From Ktedonobacter robiniae (GTDB taxonomy: Bacteria > Chloroflexota > Ktedonobacteria > Ktedonobacterales > Ktedonobacteraceae), in the NCBI RefSeq assembly GCF_016587375.1, contig NZ_BNJG01000001.1:2982001-3046000 (forward strand): a DNA stretch of 64,000 nt, read 5' to 3'. Below, one piece after another: positions 44,369 through 53,600 of this stretch. How positions within the stretch are numbered: position 1 is the stretch's first letter; every line of letters starts with the position of its first letter. Both the position numbers and the translations under genes were made by a program. Under the pieces are notes generated by a model. It was given only the letters and a program-made list of their open reading frames with translations. It did not search any database and was not told where the DNA came from.

Positions 44369-45292
44369 ATGCAGCAATACTCTGGCCTGGAGAAAAGGCG
44401 CGGTCTGGCAGAAGACGAATTGAACGCTGTCGCGCACCTTATAGAACTCTGTTATCAACACGATCAGTCGTGGGTGAGGGTGAACGTGGGCGATTTGCGT
44501 CATCCAGCTGGCTTACTCTGCCAGAGCTTCCTGTACTATGAGGATGCTCTCCTGGTTGGCTACCTGGGAGTTGAAGGGTTGGGAGCGAGTGTGCGCGAGG
44601 CAACGGGTATGGTTCATCCCGCGTACCGCCGGAGAGGTATTTTTCGCCAGCTCCTGGCCGCGGCCCGACTGGAATGCGAGCAACAGGATATCGCCAGGCT
44701 GCTCCTGATTACTGAGCAGGGATCGGAGAGCGGGAAGGCCTTCATCGCTTCGACTGGTGCGCGCCTTGAAATGGCTGAGCATGAGATGATCTTGCAGCAA
44801 TTTCAAGATCACTATGTGCTCGATGATCGTTTGCTGGTGCGCCAGGCGGAGGATGATGATCTAGAGGGCTATTTGCAGGCGGTCTCGACGAGCTTTGGTG
44901 AAACGGTTGAGCGCAGGCGCCCCCTCGTGACGCTCTTCTGGCATAATCCCAAGTTTCGCTTCTACCTGGCGACCTTTGGCGAGGGCGAGGTAAGTTGTCG
45001 CGAACCGGTTGGCTGTTTGCGCCTGGATGTGCATGAGGCCGAGGGACGCATCGGCATCTATAGCGTTGGGGTCATTCCCGCGTACCGGGGGCGTGGTTAT
45101 GGGCGCCAGATGTTAGAATCTGTGCTGCGTGACATTCCTGAGCGTGAGCAGAAGGTGATTACCCTGGACGTGGAGACTGACAACACGCCCGCGCTCCATC
45201 TCTATCGCTCCTGTGGCTTTCGTGTCGCGCGCACCTACGCGTACTACGCCCTGGACCTGGTACCGGCTGGCACATTGTCACCGGTGGAGTGA
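44369..45292 (+). CDS. Tandem GNAT acetyltransferase (mycothiol-synthase-like architecture)
   Basis: 307 residues with two GNAT domains. Domain 1 has 'MVHPAYRRRGIFRQLL'; domain 2 has 'VGVIPAYRGRGYGRQMLESVL' and 'LDVETDNTPALHLYRSCGF'. Both acetyl-CoA loops look intact, more so in domain 2. It acetylates a small molecule or protein; the substrate is unknown. Confidence 0.8.
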   Translation: MQQYSGLEKRRGLAEDELNAVAHLIELCYQHDQSWVRVNVGDLRHPAGLLCQSFLYYEDALLVGYLGVEGLGASVREATGMVHPAYRRRGIFRQLLAAARLECEQQDIARLLLITEQGSESGKAFIASTGARLEMAEHEMILQQFQDHYVLDDRLLVRQAEDDDLEGYLQAVSTSFGETVERRRPLVTLFWHNPKFRFYLATFGEGEVSCREPVGCLRLDVHEAEGRIGIYSVGVIPAYRGRGYGRQMLESVLRDIPEREQKVITLDVETDNTPALHLYRSCGFRVARTYAYYALDLVPAGTLSPVE

Positions 45293-45348
45293 TAGGCTCA
45301 CATAAATAATAACGCTACTCTAGTAGCGATGAGGCAGGAAATATCGTT

Positions 45349-46269
45349 ATGCATTGGTTAGAATTGACTGTTACGACTCATCCCGACGCTGTCGAATCGG
45401 TAAGCGAGCTGCTCAGCCGCTATACAACCGAGGGGATTGTGATTGAGGACCCGATTGAGCTGCTTGAGGATGGGCAGGCGTATCGCGTGCGCCAGGGAGA
45501 ACCCGTACAGGTACATGCCTATACGCCCATTGACGGGACCGAAGAGGAGATTAGCCAGCGGGTGCGTGAAGGTCTCTGGCACTTTGCCAGCATTGGCGCC
45601 CATTTTGTGGGAGAACTCCAGACGCGTGCTGTCAACGAAGAAGACTGGGCCAACGCCTGGAAAGAGTACTATCATGTAACGCTTATCGGTGAGCGGCTCG
45701 TAATTCGCCCTTCGTGGCGCCAGTATACGCCCAAGCCCGAAGAGGTTGTGCTAACACTGGACCCTGGCATGGCCTTTGGGACCGGCCTGCATCCCACCAC
45801 GCGCATGTGCCTGGAGCAACTGGAGAAACGAGTCACGCCTGGCATGCGTATTCTTGATGTAGGCACTGGTTCTGGCATTTTGGCGATTGCCGCCGCCAAA
45901 CTTGGGGCTGAGTTTATTCACGCCATCGATAATAGTAGTGTCGCAACCGAGAGCGCAAGCGAGAATGCAGCCTTAAACGAACTTGCAGAGCGGATCAAAG
46001 TTGAACTGGGCGAGCTGACGCCCGAGAGCGCCGGGCAGATGAAGGGGCAGTACGATATCGTCGTTGCCAATATTATTGCCCACGTCATTGGTGCCATCGC
46101 ACCACAACTCGCAACAACCGTAGCGCCAGGCGGTCTGCTGGTCGTGAGCGGCATCATCGAGGCCCGCAGACCAGACGCCGAAGGCCCGCTCCTGGAGACA
46201 GGTCTGGAACTGGTGGAAGAGACCATGATCGAAGACTGGCTAGCCCTCGTCTTCCGCAAACGCGCCTAA
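45349..46269 (+). CDS. prmA: Ribosomal protein L11 methyltransferase
   Basis: 306 residues, typical length. The N-terminal substrate domain ('MHWLELTVTTHPDAVESVSELLSRY') is followed by 'LDPGMAFGTGLHPTTRMCLEQLE' and the SAM motif 'ILDVGTGSGILAIAAAKLGA', then 'YDIVVANIIAHVI'. It trimethylates L11. rsmE follows on the same strand, a common pairing. Confidence 0.95.
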   Translation: MHWLELTVTTHPDAVESVSELLSRYTTEGIVIEDPIELLEDGQAYRVRQGEPVQVHAYTPIDGTEEEISQRVREGLWHFASIGAHFVGELQTRAVNEEDWANAWKEYYHVTLIGERLVIRPSWRQYTPKPEEVVLTLDPGMAFGTGLHPTTRMCLEQLEKRVTPGMRILDVGTGSGILAIAAAKLGAEFIHAIDNSSVATESASENAALNELAERIKVELGELTPESAGQMKGQYDIVVANIIAHVIGAIAPQLATTVAPGGLLVVSGIIEARRPDAEGPLLETGLELVEETMIEDWLALVFRKRA

Positions 46270-46328
46270 CATATGGTCCTCGTTTATTAGAAAGTGTTCT
46301 CAGCGTCTTCGTGGCTTGTCCATCAAAT

Positions 46329-46359
46329 GTGTCGGGTCCATGCTGACATGGATCCTACA
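46329..46359. repeat. Palindrome family R2, copy 3
   Basis: GGGTCCATG-CTGA-CATGGATCC with TGT/ACA ends; related to 35396-35422 and 38053-38096. Confidence 0.65.
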
Positions 46360-46380
46360 ACAGTCCGCTGAACGGGTCAT

Positions 46381-46425
46381 GGTATGTGGTGTGAGGCTGG
46401 CAGAGCCAGCCTCACACCACATACC
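46381..46425. terminator. Perfect 21-bp hairpin with GGCAGAGCC core
   Basis: Arms 46381-46401 and 46405-46425, loop AGA; core GGCTGGCAGAGCCAGCC as at 7100-7150. It lies between prmA and rsmE, so expression of the two may be separated. Confidence 0.75.
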
Positions 46426-46446
46426 GAATAAATATAAAGAGGTTGT

Positions 46447-47268
46447 ATGCATCGTTTCTTCATTGAAGAGGCGCAGGTCGAGCCTGCGCTGCTCAGGCAG
46501 AAGGGCATGGCCATTCTCTTACCCGAGAATGTCGCGCATCAGGTGCGGGATGTGTTGCGCCTGGCCCTGGATGAGCGCCTGGTGCTATTGGACAACAGCG
46601 GCGAGGAGACGCTCTGTGCCGTCAAAAAGAGCGTGCGTGGCGAGGTAGTGGTCGAAGTTCTTGAGCGCCAGCGGGGAAAAAGCGAATCGCCGGTAGAGGT
46701 GATGCTCTGCCAGGGCATGCTCAAATCCGCGCGCTTTGAATGGATTCTGGAGAAGGGGACAGAACTGGGGGTCTCGGCCTTTCTTCCGACCACCTGCCAG
46801 CGCTCCACTGCCGGCCTTGAAGAGGCAGGGGTCTCCAAGCAGAAACGCTGGCTACGCATTATTCAGGAGGCATCGGAGCAATGTGGGCGCGCGCGCGTCC
46901 CCACATTGCTCCCTGTACGCCCCTTGATGCATGTGCTTGGTAATATACCAGAAGGGACGCTAGCGCTGATGCCTTGGGAGGAGGAACGTGCACAGACGCT
47001 GCGTAGTGTCTTGCGCGAGGCCATGACCAACTACGAGGAGGCACCAACGCGGCGCCTACGCGTTATGCTCTTTATCGGTCCCGAGGGCGGCTTCATGGCC
47101 GAGGAAATCATGATGGCGCGCCGGCATGGCGCCAAGATTGTGACACTGGGTGAGCGTGTGCTACGCGCCGAGACTGCCGCCATTGCGTCAATTGCCAACA
47201 TCATGTATGAAATCGAGACAACCCTACGCTCCCGAGGGACGACCAAACAGCTCCCCATTCAGGGGTAA
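46447..47268 (+). CDS. rsmE: 16S rRNA (uracil1498-N3)-methyltransferase
   Basis: 273 residues, slightly longer than usual. It has the N-terminal PUA-like part ('MHRFFIEEAQ') and the SPOUT knot motifs 'VEVMLCQGMLKSARFEWILEKGTELGV', 'RIIQEASEQCGRARVP' and 'MLFIGPEGGFMAEEI', with 'VTLGERVLRAETAAIASIANI' near the end. It methylates N3 of U1498. AAAGAGG lies before ATG. Confidence 0.95.
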   Translation: MHRFFIEEAQVEPALLRQKGMAILLPENVAHQVRDVLRLALDERLVLLDNSGEETLCAVKKSVRGEVVVEVLERQRGKSESPVEVMLCQGMLKSARFEWILEKGTELGVSAFLPTTCQRSTAGLEEAGVSKQKRWLRIIQEASEQCGRARVPTLLPVRPLMHVLGNIPEGTLALMPWEEERAQTLRSVLREAMTNYEEAPTRRLRVMLFIGPEGGFMAEEIMMARRHGAKIVTLGERVLRAETAAIASIANIMYEIETTLRSRGTTKQLPIQG

Positions 47269-47293
47269 ACAGGTATGAGTAGCTGTGCCAGTG

Positions 47294-47537
47294 GGGTGTG
47301 CGTCATCTTTTGCACGATGTCTCCCATAGGCACCCGATGTATCGCGTGCAAGGCGATGTACCGCGAGAATACAGCATGAAGAGCATCTTTTCAGAACACT
47401 CTGACGCCCTCGGGCAAGCCACATTACGCTCTTCCATCGGTCGCAACTCTGTACTCCTGCGATACATCGCCTTGCGCGCCGTAAACGGGGCATCTATGGG
47501 ATTGGAAGCGCTCTTGTAAAAATATTGACGCACACCC
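47294..47537. mobile_element. MITE-like repeat family B, copy 2 (complete)
   Basis: 12-bp terminal inverted repeats GGGTGTGCGTCA (47294-47305) and TGACGCACACCC (47526-47537). Inside are the long, imperfect inverted repeats that match copy 1 (CGATGTATCGCGTGCAAGG...). No target duplication is obvious and there is no coding frame. The rest of 47269-47638 is non-coding. Confidence 0.8.
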
Positions 47538-47638
47538 GCACCTGCGCTTTTTGTTGACCATACACGCACCTCGTGCTAAGATAATCTAATACAGTTCACT
47601 TTTATTCACCTTTCTGTTGAGTATTTGAGCAACCAATC

Positions 47639-50098
47639 ATGGAACATGTAGTACCTGGCGCGTTGCGGCGCCTGCGAGCCACGGATATTATCAGCATGGC
47701 CGGGCTGGCGGCGGCGACACGTGGGCAGGAGTACGCGCGCCTGGACGCGGTACAGGCGACCAGGCGCGACGAAGGTCGCTTGAGTGGTATCGTCGAAATC
47801 GCGGCCTCTTCAGCCAGCGAGCCAGGTCCAGAGGAAGAAGACGCCTTCTCTTTCCCCGAGCCTGATGCTGGCAGTCACTATGTAACAGTAGAACTGCAAG
47901 GTGCAATGCAGTGGCAGAGTTCCTGTACCTGTGAGGCCCCCTCAACGGCGCTGTGCGAACACGCGGCAGCCCTGTTATATGAGTGGCTTGCCCATCCAGG
48001 GCTCTTCCGCCCGCTTGCCGCGCAAGCAGCTATGGAAAATAGACCACAGAAAGAACGCTTGCAAGACCTGGTAAACGATGCTGTCGCCGCTCAGCTTCCC
48101 ACGAGTAAGGCTCCCCGAGAAAAGCCTTCCTCACGCACAGGTGGCGCTTTCAGACCGATATTGCCTCCGCAACACACGCTGGTGCAGGTCGGGGGTATGC
48201 AGAATATTCTCCCACAATTGGGGATCAGCGAGCTACGCAGTATAGCGCGTGCATATGCGATAACGGCGGGGAATATGAATAAGCCTCAACTGATTGAGGT
48301 TTTGCTGGAGCAGGTCGCGCGTCCCGAAACAGTGAAAAAGGTCGCGGCAAGCCTGGAGAAGACTCTACGCCAGTTTCTGGCCGCGATAACTCTCTACGGA
48401 TCAGCCATCCCCGATGAGGAGCTACGCGCCCTCTACGATCGTTTCTCGCTGGGGCAGCCCGCGCACTACCAGCAGGCGCTTGTGTCCCTTCAGAGTGAGG
48501 GATTGCTCTTCCGCACCAGCCTGAACAGTGTCTCGCTTGCGCGTGGAGCGCAGGGCAGCGGTCAGCTTGAGATCGGCTGGTTTGTGCCCCTGGAGGTGCG
48601 AGCAGCCTTGAAGGTAACCGTGCCGATGACCCCCTATACGCTGCCCGCGGGCGCTCAGGAAGGCTCTGAACGCGGCGATCAGCCGCGCGTACGCAGCATG
48701 GAACCTCTGCGCCTACTCTCCGAGTTGCTGTTGCTTGCTCGCCTGCTTGATGGTACAAGTCTGGATGAGGAGAGTGCCTGGTTAGATTTCTCAGATACCC
48801 TGCTGGCAGAGTTTACAGGCACGACACGCGCCTCAGATGGCTCCTTCTTGCTTCAGTCCACAAGCGATCAGCCGCCTGAAAGTCTCATCGCTCGCTTGCG
48901 TGAACGTTTGCCACGCTCTCGTACTTTCCTGCGTTTTGCGCTGCGCCTGCTGCGTGGCGGCAATATGCTTCAGCGTGCTGATGACGATCGCAACCGCCTT
49001 CATATTGCTGATTCGCTGGCGGAGAAACTGCTGGGCGAGGCCCAGGTGCAAGAGGCCCAGGAGCTCTTCATGCTCTGGCTAAAACACTCCTCCACTGATG
49101 AGTTGCTGGGGTTGCGCGAAGATGGCGTCGACCTGCGCTGCCGCGCGAACGCATTGCGTCAGCCGGTCTTGCGTATGGGCGAGTTGGAGATTGAAAATAG
49201 CGAGGCGCGCCAGTTATTGGTCTCGCTCCTGGCTCAGGTAACGCCTGGACAGTGGATGCATTTTGGGGCCTTCGCGCGCTTTGTGTATCGGCTGAATCCC
49301 CTGTTTCTCCAGCGGCGGCAGCGCTATTTTGCCTCTCCACACTGGTGGCTGGAGGACGACAATCCAGATAAACCGCTCAAACCCTCGCAGTTTAAAGATT
49401 GGCAGCGGGCAGAGTACCACTACCTGGCACAGTTAATTCAAGGGCCACTCTACTGGTGGGGAATTTGCGATATTGTAAGTGCGCCTGATGGCGCGTTGCT
49501 GGCTTTTCGCCTGACACCACTGGGCTGCTGGCTCTTACAGGGGAACGGCGTTCCTGGTGAGCTTGAGCGAGGACGAAGACGGCGCCTGACGCGCCTGCTG
49601 GTGGTCGTAGACGCCCAGGAGGTGCTAGTTCCGGCTCACCCGGCGGCCTGGAACCTCATCAAGGTGCTGGAACGTTTCGCGCAAGCCACGGGCATTCAGC
49701 GCAGCTATCTACGGTATCGCTTCACGCCACAAGCGCTTAGCAAGGCGTTGCGTGCCGGTGAAGATACCAACGCTCTCTTCAAAATTCTGCGCTTGCTTGC
49801 GCAGCGTCAGCCAGAATTGGCAGACGCGCTTGCGCAGGTGACTGCTCGCCTGGAGCGTTTGCAGAAGAGTTATGGGCAGGTACGCTTCTATACTCATGTC
49901 CCTCTGCTTGAGGTCGCAGACCAGGTCGTTATGCGAGAGCTTGAGGCGACGACCTCGCTGAATGAAGTGGTGGCACGCCCGTTGAGCGAGACGATGGCCC
50001 TGCTCCATGAGGGGGGGGCTGCGCGCTTGAGCGACGAATTGAAGCGGCGTGGAAATGCTCCTCTTGTGCATGAGAAGGATAACTATGAAGCCTCGTGA
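47639..50098 (+). CDS. SWIM zinc-finger protein with SAP-like and XPB-N-like regions
   Basis: 819 residues. SWIM finger at about 98-115: 'SCTCEAPSTALCEHAA' (C-x-C-x8-C-x-H). A SAP/Rho-N-like helix pair follows at about 190-225 ('LGISELRSIARAYAITAGNMNKPQLIEVLL'), then a winged-helix-like region to about 330. The C-terminal part ('LLVVVDAQEVLVPAHPAAWNLIKVLERFA') resembles the N-terminal domain of XPB/Ssl2 helicases. No helicase motor motifs (Walker A, DExH) are present. It overlaps the next gene by 14 bases. It likely binds nucleic acid together with its neighbour; the actual job is unknown. Confidence 0.7.
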   Translation: MEHVVPGALRRLRATDIISMAGLAAATRGQEYARLDAVQATRRDEGRLSGIVEIAASSASEPGPEEEDAFSFPEPDAGSHYVTVELQGAMQWQSSCTCEAPSTALCEHAAALLYEWLAHPGLFRPLAAQAAMENRPQKERLQDLVNDAVAAQLPTSKAPREKPSSRTGGAFRPILPPQHTLVQVGGMQNILPQLGISELRSIARAYAITAGNMNKPQLIEVLLEQVARPETVKKVAASLEKTLRQFLAAITLYGSAIPDEELRALYDRFSLGQPAHYQQALVSLQSEGLLFRTSLNSVSLARGAQGSGQLEIGWFVPLEVRAALKVTVPMTPYTLPAGAQEGSERGDQPRVRSMEPLRLLSELLLLARLLDGTSLDEESAWLDFSDTLLAEFTGTTRASDGSFLLQSTSDQPPESLIARLRERLPRSRTFLRFALRLLRGGNMLQRADDDRNRLHIADSLAEKLLGEAQVQEAQELFMLWLKHSSTDELLGLREDGVDLRCRANALRQPVLRMGELEIENSEARQLLVSLLAQVTPGQWMHFGAFARFVYRLNPLFLQRRQRYFASPHWWLEDDNPDKPLKPSQFKDWQRAEYHYLAQLIQGPLYWWGICDIVSAPDGALLAFRLTPLGCWLLQGNGVPGELERGRRRRLTRLLVVVDAQEVLVPAHPAAWNLIKVLERFAQATGIQRSYLRYRFTPQALSKALRAGEDTNALFKILRLLAQRQPELADALAQVTARLERLQKSYGQVRFYTHVPLLEVADQVVMRELEATTSLNEVVARPLSETMALLHEGGAARLSDELKRRGNAPLVHEKDNYEAS

Positions 50099-52463
50099 CG
50101 TAGAATTGCTAGAGACCGTTCCTCTCTATCACCTGCACACGCTTGCCAGGTCCCGGCAGATTCCCTTGACCGGCGCCACGCCTGAGGCCAATGTCAGCGC
50201 AGATGCCAGCGCATCGGCTGAATTAGGAGAGGTCGCACGCCAGCTCTTTGATGCGGATGTCCTGAGCACGCTGGTGCGAACCCTGGGCGAGGGTGAGTGG
50301 TTGATCTTGAGAGAACTGGTGCTCTGTGGTGGGCGTGCGAATAGTCGTGACCTGGCCTTTTACTGTCACAGTGCCGGACTGCTTTCTACACGGCAACAGG
50401 CGGGAGAACAACCCGGCGAAATGGGGGTTGTGAGCGCTTATGGCATAGATAATACACACAAGCCCATAGCCTATCCTCCTGCGCACCCGCATGGCCCATT
50501 CGAGCAGGCCATACGCTCTCTCTTGCTGGAGGGCTTGCTCTTTTGGAGTAAACAGACCAGCTTCGCGGGCCGGGAGTATAGTAGTGGGACCCATGACGGT
50601 ATGCTTATCGTTCCGCCGAGCGTAGAGACCGCAGTCCACGAGGTTGCAAAAGAGCGTGATCTGGGGGCAGAGCCATTACTGCCGGCAGTGCCAGAGAGTG
50701 GAACAGATGCACGGATGCGGCTTTTACAGCGCTGGCTCTATTCCTACTGGTCTGTGGTGGCGGAGGCCCGCGAGGGGTTGCCATTGCTCAATAACGGCCT
50801 TCTCTCTCGCTCGGCGCTGCGTAGCGTGTTGGCGCGCATGGCTGAGGGTGAGGACGACGTAGTGCGTAATGAAAATGAGTCGCCCCGTTTACTCTTTCTG
50901 CGCCTGCTGGCGATGAAGGTAGGGTTGCTACGTGAGCAACAAGGGATACTTCAGGCCGCCCCTGCCGAAGCGTATTTCGCGTTACCGTTTTACGAGCGTG
51001 CCAGGCAGTGCTATCAACTGGCGGTTGAGGGTTCCTTCTGGAATGAGATGGCCTACCTGCCTGCGATCAATGTCAAGCCGGGTCCAGAGCTGCTCGCAGA
51101 AGCCCACCAGGAGGTGGTGCGTTCGCGCCAGGTCGTGCTTGAGCGTGTGTTACAGGAGACCCCAGGGATATGGATAGACCTGCCCACCTTTGTCGCGCGT
51201 ACCAGGCTCTATGCTCCCTCGCTCCTCTTTCCTCGCCACCAGGGATCACGTATGGATCGCTATTCCAACGAGTGCAACCCCTATGGCTGGGATTTTCGCT
51301 TACAGCGTGGCTGGCTAACGCATCGCGAAGGCTGGTATCTTGTCGAAGGTGGCTTTATTCGTGCCGTGATTGAGGGTGTGCTGTCGTGGCTTGGTATCGT
51401 TGAGGTGGATGCCAGGGAGCATCCAGACACGTTTCGTCTCTTGCCCGCGGGACGGGCGCTATTTCGTGCAGACGAGCAAGCACTAGAACAGCCTGAGGGG
51501 CGCTTGATTGTGCAGCCAAATTTCGAGCTGGTTGCCATGGCACCTGTCTCGGAGTCCCTCTTGCTCGCTCTGGATCGCTTTGCCGAGCGAGAGCAGCTTG
51601 AATATGTCGCGCACTATCGCCTGACCAGGGCCAGCGTCACGCGTGCGATTCAGCGTGGGTACTTGATTGAAGATATGTTGCGGACCCTGGAGGTGGCGGC
51701 AGATGGGGCTTTGCCCCAGAATGTACGCTATACCCTTCTGGAATGGGAGCGCCAGGCCCGGCGGGTTGAAATCTGGCGTGAAGCCACGCTGATGGAGGTA
51801 GCGGATTCAGCCTTGTTAGATGCCTTATTGGGAGAGCAAGAGACGTCTTCGCTCTTTGGACGACGCTTATCGTCCACCCTGGTGGAGGTTGCTCCTGGCA
51901 AACTGTCCGAGGCTCAGCAAGCATTATGGGAGCGCGAGCAGCTTCCAGCCGTGACACGCGCAGGTACGCCCAGGCGAGAAGATGGGGAGGAGAGGCATGA
52001 GCCACAGTGGCGCTTGCGCGAAGATGGGCTACTCCAGCCACTTTATGGCGTGCTCAACTTCTATCTTGTGCGCGTTGCCGAGCGCTTTTGTGCCTATGAC
52101 GAGGCGAGAGGCGGCCTGTGCCTGACCGAAAGCTCGGTACGCGCCGCGCTCAAGCAGCATATGACCCTGGATGAAATCATGGATTTCTTGCGCCGCTATT
52201 GTATTGATGACATTCCAGGGTCGCTTGTACTACGCCTCAAACTATGGGGCAATGGATATGAGGGCCAGCACCATATTGGCGTCGCCCGCGCACCGCTATT
52301 GATCCTCCCCGAGCAGGTCCTGAACGACCTGGAGGCAGACGAAGAGATCCACAACTTCTTGCAAGAGCCCATCGCACCAGAACAACGCCTCGTTCACATC
52401 TCGGAACAACACCTGGAGCGCGTCCTCCGCCTCCTCCGCGAGCGCGGCTTCACCACGGACTAA
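50085..52463 (+). CDS. Helicase-associated protein with XPB/Ssl2 N-terminal-like domain
   Basis: 792 residues from ATG 50085 (GAAGGATAAC upstream; overlaps the SWIM gene). N-terminal winged-helix-like repeats ('VLSTLVRTLGEGEWLILRELVLCGG') are followed near 470-560 by 'EGRLIVQPNFELVAMAP' and 'YRLTRASVTRAIQRGYLIEDMLRTLE', the pattern of the Helicase_C_3/XPB-N family. The C-terminal end ('EQHLERVLRLLRERGF') also fits that family. No ATPase motifs. In other bacteria such proteins accompany an XPB-type helicase; none is seen here. Confidence 0.75.
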   Translation: MKPRDVELLETVPLYHLHTLARSRQIPLTGATPEANVSADASASAELGEVARQLFDADVLSTLVRTLGEGEWLILRELVLCGGRANSRDLAFYCHSAGLLSTRQQAGEQPGEMGVVSAYGIDNTHKPIAYPPAHPHGPFEQAIRSLLLEGLLFWSKQTSFAGREYSSGTHDGMLIVPPSVETAVHEVAKERDLGAEPLLPAVPESGTDARMRLLQRWLYSYWSVVAEAREGLPLLNNGLLSRSALRSVLARMAEGEDDVVRNENESPRLLFLRLLAMKVGLLREQQGILQAAPAEAYFALPFYERARQCYQLAVEGSFWNEMAYLPAINVKPGPELLAEAHQEVVRSRQVVLERVLQETPGIWIDLPTFVARTRLYAPSLLFPRHQGSRMDRYSNECNPYGWDFRLQRGWLTHREGWYLVEGGFIRAVIEGVLSWLGIVEVDAREHPDTFRLLPAGRALFRADEQALEQPEGRLIVQPNFELVAMAPVSESLLLALDRFAEREQLEYVAHYRLTRASVTRAIQRGYLIEDMLRTLEVAADGALPQNVRYTLLEWERQARRVEIWREATLMEVADSALLDALLGEQETSSLFGRRLSSTLVEVAPGKLSEAQQALWEREQLPAVTRAGTPRREDGEERHEPQWRLREDGLLQPLYGVLNFYLVRVAERFCAYDEARGGLCLTESSVRAALKQHMTLDEIMDFLRRYCIDDIPGSLVLRLKLWGNGYEGQHHIGVARAPLLILPEQVLNDLEADEEIHNFLQEPIAPEQRLVHISEQHLERVLRLLRERGFTTD

Positions 52464-53032
52464 CAAGCAAAGCCGAAAGGTGCAAGGGCGAAATCAACGA
52501 ACATGGGCGCCCAATTTATGAAAACGTCATGCTCTATGAGCGCACCACTCCCGATGAGGTTCTATATGGCCTCAGAAGATTCCACTGGCAAATTTTGTCA
52601 AGTTGTCCGAACTAGCTTGTGAGAAATACCCGAATTATTAGTAGAAACACGAATTGTTGGTGTGGGATCCAAATTATTGGAGGGGAATCGAATTATTGGT
52701 AGGAACTCGATTTATCGCGCGCAAGGCGATTTATCACAGCGATACCGCTTTGCAGCTTTTGCACTATAAAGCTAGCCTTGTCCTTTGATAATTCCTCGCT
52801 GCCTGACCAGGGGCTTCAGCGCGTCCGAATGCGCCACACCGTTGCTTCACTTACTTGGTCTCCGAGGTGAGGCATTGTCCAAGTATGCCAGGGAGTGGAT
52901 CGTCGCAATAGAAGATACCCTGATCATGGATGCTTAATTAGTTACGCTCCATCAGTCTTTGAGCGTATTCAGAACTTTCCATAAGGTTAGCAATTTCTGT
53001 AGATTTTTATATGCTATGTTGAATACTTGCTC
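52464..53032. other. Repeat-rich intergenic region with possible coding debris
   Basis: No intact gene. A short frame to TAG near 52614 reads '...GRPIYENVMLYERTTPDEV...', and another to TAA near 52937 reads '...LGLRGEALSKYAREWI...'; both look like worn coding tails but I cannot name them. At 52628-52705 lie four degenerate ~20-base tandem units (GAATTATTGG). A fragment of the family B MITE (CGATTTATCGCG...) follows at about 52708-52745. Confidence 0.4.
52628..52705. repeat. Degenerate ~20-base tandem repeat, four units
   Basis: Units start at 52628, 52647, 52667 and 52687, with the shared core GAATTATTGG (or AAATTATTGG). Length 19-20 bases each. The last runs into a MITE fragment. Confidence 0.5.
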
Positions 53033-53272
53033 ATGTCAGGCGCGGACACCTTCCTGGGCATCCCCTCCATGATCAATGACTGAGGCACCCTCACCAGCGA
53101 CAACACCAGTGGCTGGGACAAGCTCTGGGCCGCGGGCGACCTGACCCTGAACATCGGCATGGACGTCTCCATATTCACCGGCTTCGGCGAAGAGTCCCGC
53201 GTGGCCGAACTGGCCACCAAAGGTGGCGAAGAACTGCTGGCCCACACCACCGAAGAAGCTATTGTAGGATAA
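53033..53272 (+). pseudogene. Decayed C-terminal fragment resembling an Rhs/polymorphic-toxin pre-toxin region
   Basis: The frame reads 'SGADTFLGIPSMIND', TGA at about 53081, then on to TAA 53270 as 'WDKLWAAGDLTLNIGMDVS' and 'FGEESRVAELATKGGEELL'. This resembles the helical region before the toxin domain of large Rhs/polymorphic toxins. There is no start site, one in-frame stop and no upstream core, so it is only a remnant. The family link is a pattern judgement. Confidence 0.4.
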
Positions 53273-53314
53273 GCGTTCATATGAGGCGCGAGACGCCCCG
53301 TCCCTTCATATGTA

Positions 53315-53335
53315 GACGCGTACATTAGCAGCGTC
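53315..53335. repeat. Hairpin repeat GACGC...GCGTC, copy 1
   Basis: GACGCGTACATTAGCAGCGTC, preceded by ATATGTA. A near copy (GACGCGTGCTTTAGCAGCGTC) is at 58315-58335. The TTAGC centre resembles IS200/IS605 end hairpins. Confidence 0.5.
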
Positions 53336-53489
53336 GTGCCACTCATTGGAATATACCGATCTACTTGATGAGGCAAAAAAAGAGCCCCCAACCTGTTGAC
53401 AAAGACGTGGGGGTATGATATCTTATAAGCGCAGTCGGGGGTGACCGAAAAGTTACAAAAGTAACCAGCGAAGTGATCTCCAAAGACAT

Positions 53490-53561
53490 GCGGGAGTGGC
53501 TCAGTGGTAGAGCGTCACCTTGCCAAGGTGAATGTCGCGGGTTCGAATCCCGTCTCCCGCT
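53490..53561 (+). tRNA. tRNA-Gly (anticodon GCC)
   Basis: Acceptor GCGGGAG/CTCCCGC, D-arm GCTC/GAGC, anticodon arm TCACC-TTGCCAA-GGTGA (anticodon GCC), T-arm CGGG-TTCGAAT-CCCG. All stems are intact. No CCA is encoded. Confidence 0.95.
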
Positions 53562-53600
53562 CTCTCTTTTTATAAGGGTTTTGGTTATATTACTAATCCG

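Noticed and set aside
52628..52705. CRISPR array from ~20-base tandem units
   Set aside because: Units are degenerate, adjacent without spacers and only four; no cas genes.
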